Assembly (NCBI GenBank): GCA_029821735.1
Contig: JALGSU010000017.1
Span: 43,406 to 107,405, forward strand
Length of the DNA stretch: 64,000 nt
Origin: Candidatus Zipacnadia bacterium
Lineage (GTDB): Bacteria; Armatimonadota; Zipacnadia; Zipacnadales; UBA5352
Direction of reading: 5' to 3'
Shown: positions 59,491 through 64,000 of the stretch, in pieces
Layout of the letters: each line of letters starts with the position of its first letter
Numbering within the stretch: the first letter of the stretch is position 1
The notes under the pieces: model-generated
What the model saw: the letters and a program-made list of their open reading frames with translations, nothing else
The model's database searches: none
Told to the model about the DNA's origin: nothing
Made by a program: the position numbers and the translations under genes

Positions 59491-59540
59491 ATCACACGCC
59501 TCCCCTAGGATGAGGTGCCAGCGCATCAATTCCTGACGAG

Positions 59541-59569
59541 ATTCTATTCGCCGTAACGTAGCGAGTCAA
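59541..59569 (-). promoter_or_regulatory. promoter of the M48 protease gene
   Basis: Minus strand: TTGACT (59564-59569), 17-base spacer, TAGAAT (59541-59546). Leader about 45 bases. Confidence 0.8.
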
Positions 59570-59594
59570 CAATCAGCGCTGTCGCCTTTGCCCT

Positions 59595-59815
59595 TGCCGT
59601 GGCCGTCGCCGGGAGCGCCGGCTTCCAGCCGGCATGCCGTTGACGGTTGTCGTATGCCGTTCTGTCGGGCGGGGTCCTTGCCTGCCGACCAGCTTGTGGG
59701 CCATAGCTTCAGCGAAGGTGGGTGCCCCGCTGGCCGTTGGCCGTCGCTGTCGCCGTGGTCGTATGGAGGGCGGGTCTTTAGACCCGCCGGCCGTTGTCGT
59801 TGCCGTAAGCCGTTC
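59595..59815. repeat. modular palindromic repeat locus 7 (three units)
   Basis: GCCGGCT-TCC-AGCCGGC (59617-59633); a GCGGGG/CCCCGC pair around an insert with TTGTGGGCCATAGCTTCAGC (about 59668-59731); and the tightest unit GGCGGGTCT-TT-AGACCCGCC (59769-59788) with both constant flanks. The units are joined by GTCGTTGCC-like degenerate spacers. Confidence 0.8.
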
Positions 59816-59851
59816 CCCTTTGCCCTTTCCCACTTGCCCTTTGCCCGCCGT

Positions 59852-60886
59852 TCACCACTCAATCCCCACTTCCCGCCCGCTGCGCGACGACTCATACGCT
59901 GCCTCCGCCACGCGCAGCACGTAGAGCGCGTCCTCCGCGGTGAGCATCGGCTCCGTGCGGTCGCGCGCGGCGTGCAGGAAGTCTGTCAGCAGCATCGGCG
60001 CGTAACCGTTCTCGTTGATCTTCAGCGTCATATCCCGGCGCTCGCCGAACCCCCAGTAGCCCGCCGCGCGCGTGCGCAGCGTCAGCTTCGACGGCCTGTC
60101 CGGGCGCAGCGAGATCGACCCCTCCGACCCCTCATACGCGTTCATAATATCGTTCTCGTCGTACCCGTCCGACGCCGCCAGCAGATACCCCACGCGCAGC
60201 GTCCCGATCGCCCCGCCCTCCAGCCGCATGGTCAGGCACGCCACGTCCTCCACGGTGATGTCCGGGTCGACCGTATTGACCATCGCGCTCACCGAGATGA
60301 CTTTGCGTCCGGTCACATACTTGATCTGGTCGATGAAGTGGCAGCCCAGCCAGTAGAGCATCCCGCCGCCCGCGATATCGGCGTCGAAATACCAGTTTCC
60401 GACGCCCCGCGCGGCCGCCGTCGACGTGATCCACGCGGCCTGGAATGACCACAGGTTCCCGATCGCTCCGGCCTCGATCAGTCGCTTGATCTCGTTCGGT
60501 GCCGGATATGTCCGTCGGCAGTAGCAGGGCGTGAAGTGCGCGCCGGTCTCGGCGCATGCGGCCACGATTCGCTCCATATCGCCCGCGCACCGCGCGCCCG
60601 GTTTCTCGCAGTAGACGTATTTCCCCGCCTGCACTGCCTGCAGACTGAGCTGTGCTGCCCGCAGATTATCGGTGAGCATCACGATCGCGTCGACGTTTGC
60701 GTCGGCGATCATGTCTTCCCACGCGTCCTCGGCGAACTCAGCCTTCTCGATGGTGTCTGCGCGCTCCCGGGCCTCGAGCGAGCCGGTGAAGATGATGCGT
60801 TCGACTTCGGCGTGGTTTGTCAGGTCGGTGCAGTGCCCGTCCACGTGCGGATTATCGTCGAGGTAAACGCCCACCGTCATACCCAT
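59852..60886 (-). CDS. Gfo/Idh/MocA-family oxidoreductase (second)
   Basis: 344 residues from the ATG at 60886, with GGAGG about eight bases upstream. Rossmann start is MTVGVYLDDNPHVDGH, which lacks the usual GxGxxG at that point and looks altered. The EKP motif is intact (YVYCEKPGARCAGDM). C-terminal domain: GGGMLYWLGCHFIDQIKYVT. The nucleotide-binding loop is unusual, so cofactor use is uncertain. The two family members in this window share order and fold but not high identity. It lies between repeat loci 7 and 8, divergent from the glycosidase-like gene at 61124. Confidence 0.8.
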   Translation of the reverse strand: MGMTVGVYLDDNPHVDGHCTDLTNHAEVERIIFTGSLEARERADTIEKAEFAEDAWEDMIADANVDAIVMLTDNLRAAQLSLQAVQAGKYVYCEKPGARCAGDMERIVAACAETGAHFTPCYCRRTYPAPNEIKRLIEAGAIGNLWSFQAAWITSTAAARGVGNWYFDADIAGGGMLYWLGCHFIDQIKYVTGRKVISVSAMVNTVDPDITVEDVACLTMRLEGGAIGTLRVGYLLAASDGYDENDIMNAYEGSEGSISLRPDRPSKLTLRTRAAGYWGFGERRDMTLKINENGYAPMLLTDFLHAARDRTEPMLTAEDALYVLRVAEAAYESSRSGREVGIEW

Positions 60887-60917
60887 GAGAGAACCTCCGC
60901 GCATCAATATCACTTAC

Positions 60918-60990
60918 GTCGTGGCCGTTGCTGGAAGCACCGGCTTCCAGCCGGCACGTCGTTGACCGTTGTCGTTGCCGTCGCTGTCGT
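60918..60990. repeat. modular palindromic repeat locus 8
   Basis: GCTGGAAGC-ACCG-GCTTCCAGC (60930-60951, 9-bp stem) between GTGGCCGTT and GTCGTTGACCGTTGTCG, the family's spacer type. Confidence 0.75.
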
Positions 60991-61123
60991 TTCTTTTGTT
61001 TCTTTCGTTTCTGTCTTATCTGCCTTTCGCCGTTCTCTTCCCCTCATCCTGCGCAGGATTCCCTGCCGTCCGCCCCGAAGTTCCCGTTGCCACACCACAG
61101 ACTCACCCGAAAGAGGCCTTGCC

Positions 61124-63208
61124 ATGAAGACGCCGATGCTCGCACTCATTGCTCTGCTCGTTTGCGCCACCATCTCCCCGGCTGCCGTCGACCTCTTGCC
61201 CGGCGGATTCTTCGCGCCCGATGACTTCGGCGACTGGCCCGCGTCCGAGGACCGCACCTGGCTGCGCTGGGGCCAGGAATATCTCGTGTATGTCGCCGAG
61301 CCCGGCGAGGTCACCATCACCGTCACCCCTCGCAAGGTTGGCAGCTACGAGGACCTGCCCCAGATCAGCATCACTGACCCGACCGGCGCTGAAATCGCCA
61401 CCCTCAAGCCCGAGGTGATCGGCGAGCCCTCCTCCACCGTCTTCACCGCCCCCGTCGCGGGTGCGTATCGCATCATGATGACCGCCAGGCATCGCAACCC
61501 CTACGAGCTTGACGTCACCGGCGCCAGACTCCTCATGCCGGCCGGCACCGGTGGCCAGGAGATGCACGGTGTCAGTCGCTCTGCCGCCACCTATCTCTTC
61601 GTGCCCCCGGGCGCGAAGAGCTTCTCGATCGTCCTCAGCGGCCAGGGCAGCGGTGAGACCGCCAAGTGCGAACTCCTCGGCCCCGATGGCGCGGTCGTCG
61701 AGACCTTCAACACCACGGGGAAGGCCACTGACGAGAAGACCGTCGCCGTCCCTGCCGGTGCCGACGGCAAAGTCTGGTGCATGGCCGCCATCGTTAAGGG
61801 TGACGATGGCGTCTTCGAGGACTTCGGCTATTCGGTCAACGGCGACATCAGCCCCTACGCCGCCCAGCGACCCGAGGACCTGCTCTGCCCGGTCATGCGC
61901 GCCGAAAGCAGCGTCGTCTCACGCGAGCGCCGCGACCAGAACCTCGTTGTCGATGTCACTCTCTACGTGGACATGGACCAGATCGGCGACGCCGAACTCA
62001 CTCTCGGCGTGCTCCCCTCCGAAGCAGTCGACGGCGAGCCCGTCTACGAGGACACCCGCGTGGCCGCCGACTCCCGCCGCTTCACTATGGGACCGGCCGA
62101 GACCCTCGACATGGGCAAGTACACCTGGGAGTTGACCCTCCTACAGGGCGGCGACGAGGTCGTTGATTACTCTGGTCCGTGGTATTACATCCCGGCCCCC
62201 AACTATCTCACCGAGGACAACACCACGCTGGTCAATGGCGAGCCCTTCTTCGCCCGCGGGCTCTACCACGTCGACCCCGAGGACTACGATCTCATCAAGG
62301 CCCAGGGCTTCAACTGTGTCCAGACCCACGCCGACAACATCGACGCGGTGGGCGCGGCGGGGCTTAAGGCCGGCGTCGCGCTCTACTGGGGATCGGGTCC
62401 CTACACCGAGAAGTGGCAGCAGAAGGTCATCGACAACCTCGATAACGATGCCATCTTCTCCTGGTGGATCCAGGACGAGCCTGACGGCCGTCGCCTGTCG
62501 CTTGAGTTGCTCGCCGACTGCTACCTCTACCTGCGCGAGCGGGACCCGAACCGCCCGGCCTACACCTGCCTCTGCGTGCCGAGTATCTACCCCGAATACG
62601 GTCCGCAGACTGACATCGTCTCCATCGACGTCTACCCGATTGGCCGCAGTCCCATCACGTCCATCGCTGACTCGCTCGAACATGCCCAGGACGTCATCCC
62701 GGGCAACGCCCACTGGTTCATCGGCCAGGTCTGGTCATGGCCCAACACTCGCCTGGTCACCGGTCCCGAGCATCGTTGCATGACCTACCTGTCGCTCACC
62801 CACGGTGCGCGCGGCCTCTTCTGGTATTCGTTCAATGACCCGAACTGGCACTTGCCCGATCAGAACCCCGAGGTCTGGGCCATGTGCAAAGTCGTCAACG
62901 ACGAGTTGACCGAACTCGAGCCCGCGCTGCTCACCCCCAACATCGGCGAGGCGGTCTTCCATCCCGCCGAGGGTGAGGGCCAGGTCCACGCCTCTGCCAA
63001 GCGCGTCGGCGACGATCTCTACGTGATCGCGGTCAATCCCGATGAGACGCCGGTGAGTGTTTCGCTGACGCTGTCCGACCTTGGCGCGGAAGTCGCTGCT
63101 GGCGCTGCTGAGGTGATGTTCGAGGACCGTTCGGCGACGGTGGCTGCTGGCGCCATCGCCGACGACTTCGACGGGTTAGCGGTACACATATATAAGGTGA
63201 TTCGCTGA
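61124..63208 (+). CDS. secreted glycoside-hydrolase-like TIM barrel protein
   Basis: 694 residues from the ATG at 61124 (AAAGAGG upstream). Signal peptide (LALIALLVCATISPAA), two beta-sandwich domains (residues ~20-330) of the kind seen before GH2/GH5-like barrels, then a TIM barrel from about residue 360 (LVNGEPFFARGLYHV, FNCVQTHADN). The acid/base candidate lies in ISWWIQDEPDG-like SWWIQDEPDGRR and the end of the barrel in GLFWYSFNDPNWH. A small C-terminal beta domain follows. The specific glycosidase family is uncertain, but an extracytoplasmic hydrolase of oligosaccharides is likely. Divergent from the second oxidoreductase. Confidence 0.75.
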   Translation: MKTPMLALIALLVCATISPAAVDLLPGGFFAPDDFGDWPASEDRTWLRWGQEYLVYVAEPGEVTITVTPRKVGSYEDLPQISITDPTGAEIATLKPEVIGEPSSTVFTAPVAGAYRIMMTARHRNPYELDVTGARLLMPAGTGGQEMHGVSRSAATYLFVPPGAKSFSIVLSGQGSGETAKCELLGPDGAVVETFNTTGKATDEKTVAVPAGADGKVWCMAAIVKGDDGVFEDFGYSVNGDISPYAAQRPEDLLCPVMRAESSVVSRERRDQNLVVDVTLYVDMDQIGDAELTLGVLPSEAVDGEPVYEDTRVAADSRRFTMGPAETLDMGKYTWELTLLQGGDEVVDYSGPWYYIPAPNYLTEDNTTLVNGEPFFARGLYHVDPEDYDLIKAQGFNCVQTHADNIDAVGAAGLKAGVALYWGSGPYTEKWQQKVIDNLDNDAIFSWWIQDEPDGRRLSLELLADCYLYLRERDPNRPAYTCLCVPSIYPEYGPQTDIVSIDVYPIGRSPITSIADSLEHAQDVIPGNAHWFIGQVWSWPNTRLVTGPEHRCMTYLSLTHGARGLFWYSFNDPNWHLPDQNPEVWAMCKVVNDELTELEPALLTPNIGEAVFHPAEGEGQVHASAKRVGDDLYVIAVNPDETPVSVSLTLSDLGAEVAAGAAEVMFEDRSATVAAGAIADDFDGLAVHIYKVIR

Positions 63209-63220
63209 CCCCGTACACAG

Positions 63221-63251
63221 CGATGCCCGCCGGGCTTCCCGGCGGGCATCG
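63221..63251. terminator. bidirectional terminator between convergent genes
   Basis: Perfect 14-bp stem CGATGCCCGCCGGG/CCCGGCGGGCATCG with a CTT loop, between the stops at 63208 (+) and 63277 (-). T-runs are weak on both sides. Confidence 0.75.
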
Positions 63252-63276
63252 TCAGTTCTGTCCTCGCGTCCTCGCG

Positions 63277-64000
63277 CTACTCAACCAGCCCCAGCGCTGC
63301 CTGCGCGATATGTTCGGCCGTCAGCCCGAAGACCTTCGTCAGCTCCCACGGCTGCCCCGACTCTCCAAACCGATCCTGCACCCCGATCATGTCGAGCTTG
63401 ACCGGTCGGTCCAGCCCACCGCGACATATCGCCCCGGCAACCAGGTTTCCGAAGCCGCCGACCTGATGCTCCTCGGCCGTGATGACACAGCCGGTATCCG
63501 CGGCCGCAGCGACAACCGCCGCGTCGTCCAGCGGCTTGACCGTATGCACGTTGACGATACGCGTCTCCAGGTTGGCCTCCTCTTTGAGGATCCATGCGGC
63601 ACGCATCGCCTCAGGTACCATCGGACCGCAGGCGATGATCGCCAGGTCCTCTTCCTCCGAGCTGTAGTCCGGCGCCAGAACGGTCTCGAAGGCGTCGACG
63701 AAGTCCACTGCCAGGCCACGGTAGCGGATGACGTTCGCGACACCCGGCTCGAACGGCGTCTCCGCCGTCGTGACCACCGGCGTGGCCTCTCGGGCGAAGC
63801 GTACCACGGTCGGCACGTTGTTGTAGGTCGCCGCGACCGTGGCCCGAGCGGTCTCATGGGCATCGCAGGGGACGAACATGGTGAAGCCGGGGATGCAGGT
63901 GATGACCGATATCTCCTCAAGCGCCTGATGGGTGGCGCCATCGGGGCCGACGGACACCCCCCCGTGCGCATCCGCCACCTTGACCGGCAGGTCCGTGTAC
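63277..64000 (-). CDS. transketolase C-terminal subunit (beta; 5' end outside window)
   Basis: The frame is open to the right edge, so the N-terminal part is missing; about 240 residues are visible. The visible part starts VKVADAHGGVSVGPDGATHQ, the pyrimidine-binding domain end of transketolase-like enzymes, then VPCDAHETARATVAATYNN, and the C-terminal domain (CVITAEEHQVGGFGNLVAGA). This is the split-transketolase layout, in which a separate alpha subunit carries the TPP-binding N-terminus and would be expected just outside the window. Function: ketol transfer in the pentose phosphate pathway or a related reaction. Confidence 0.85.
   Translation of the reverse strand, partial: YTDLPVKVADAHGGVSVGPDGATHQALEEISVITCIPGFTMFVPCDAHETARATVAATYNNVPTVVRFAREATPVVTTAETPFEPGVANVIRYRGLAVDFVDAFETVLAPDYSSEEEDLAIIACGPMVPEAMRAAWILKEEANLETRIVNVHTVKPLDDAAVVAAAADTGCVITAEEHQVGGFGNLVAGAICRGGLDRPVKLDMIGVQDRFGESGQPWELTKVFGLTAEHIAQAALGLVE

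Overview
The window is high-GC bacterial DNA with short intergenic gaps, frequent GTG/TTG starts and Shine-Dalgarno sites. An exosortase/PEP-CTERM sorting locus, an RqcH/NFACT protein, several Gfo/Idh/MocA oxidoreductases, a DUF4838 protein and secreted glycosidase-like proteins together suggest an uncultured, envelope-rich, polysaccharide-using bacterium (Armatimonadota-like or a similar lineage). That placement is inference; there is no rRNA, tRNA or marker set here to prove it. I see no phage, plasmid, CRISPR array or intact insertion sequence.

Layout. 0-10 kb: an exopolysaccharide/protein-sorting locus with a FemAB-like protein (cut by the left edge), a GT4 glycosyltransferase, a GNAT acetyltransferase, a lipoprotein, three PEP-CTERM proteins on the minus strand each with its own TTGACT-N17 promoter, then on the plus strand a GT39-like glycosyltransferase, exosortase and EpsI. 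10-18 kb: hypothetical proteins, a metallophosphoesterase with a truncated duplicate nearby, a degenerate peptidase-MA-like protein, a nitrilase, and a C45-type acyltransferase and a nuclease-like gene that each carry an apparent 1-base frameshift. 18-25 kb: a frameshifted DUF4838 gene, a PHP phosphoesterase, DUF362, a Nudix hydrolase and two amidohydrolase-family proteins, the first without the metal motif. 25-28 kb: a single-chain nitroreductase-receiver-histidine kinase fusion, a second metallophosphoesterase and a small conserved-looking ORF. 28-33 kb: ActP-type symporter with its DUF485 partner, RqcH and a hotdog thioesterase.

33-47 kb is the information-processing block: DinG-type helicase, SSB, DNA polymerase III delta', topoisomerase I with five zinc ribbons, and DprA, interspersed with an alpha/beta hydrolase, a sugar isomerase-like protein and a large membrane protein with a spermidine-synthase domain. 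47-53 kb is an envelope operon transcribed from one near-consensus promoter: TPR protein, non-catalytic M16 homologue, PQQ-type beta-propeller, LapA. 53-63 kb holds two secreted TIM-barrel glycosidase-like proteins, two Gfo/Idh/MocA oxidoreductases and an M48 membrane protease. The right edge cuts a transketolase C-terminal subunit.

Two things stand out. First, the nitroreductase-REC-HisKA-HATPase fusion at 25276-27051 looks like a flavin-domain sensor kinase. Second, a family of modular intergenic palindromes recurs at about eight loci (16.4, 25.0, 46.3, 53.4, 56.2, 57.6, 59.6 and 60.9 kb). The flanks stay constant while the stem sequence changes from copy to copy and remains self-complementary. 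A second structured repeat (21.5 and 56.3 kb) abuts members of the first family.
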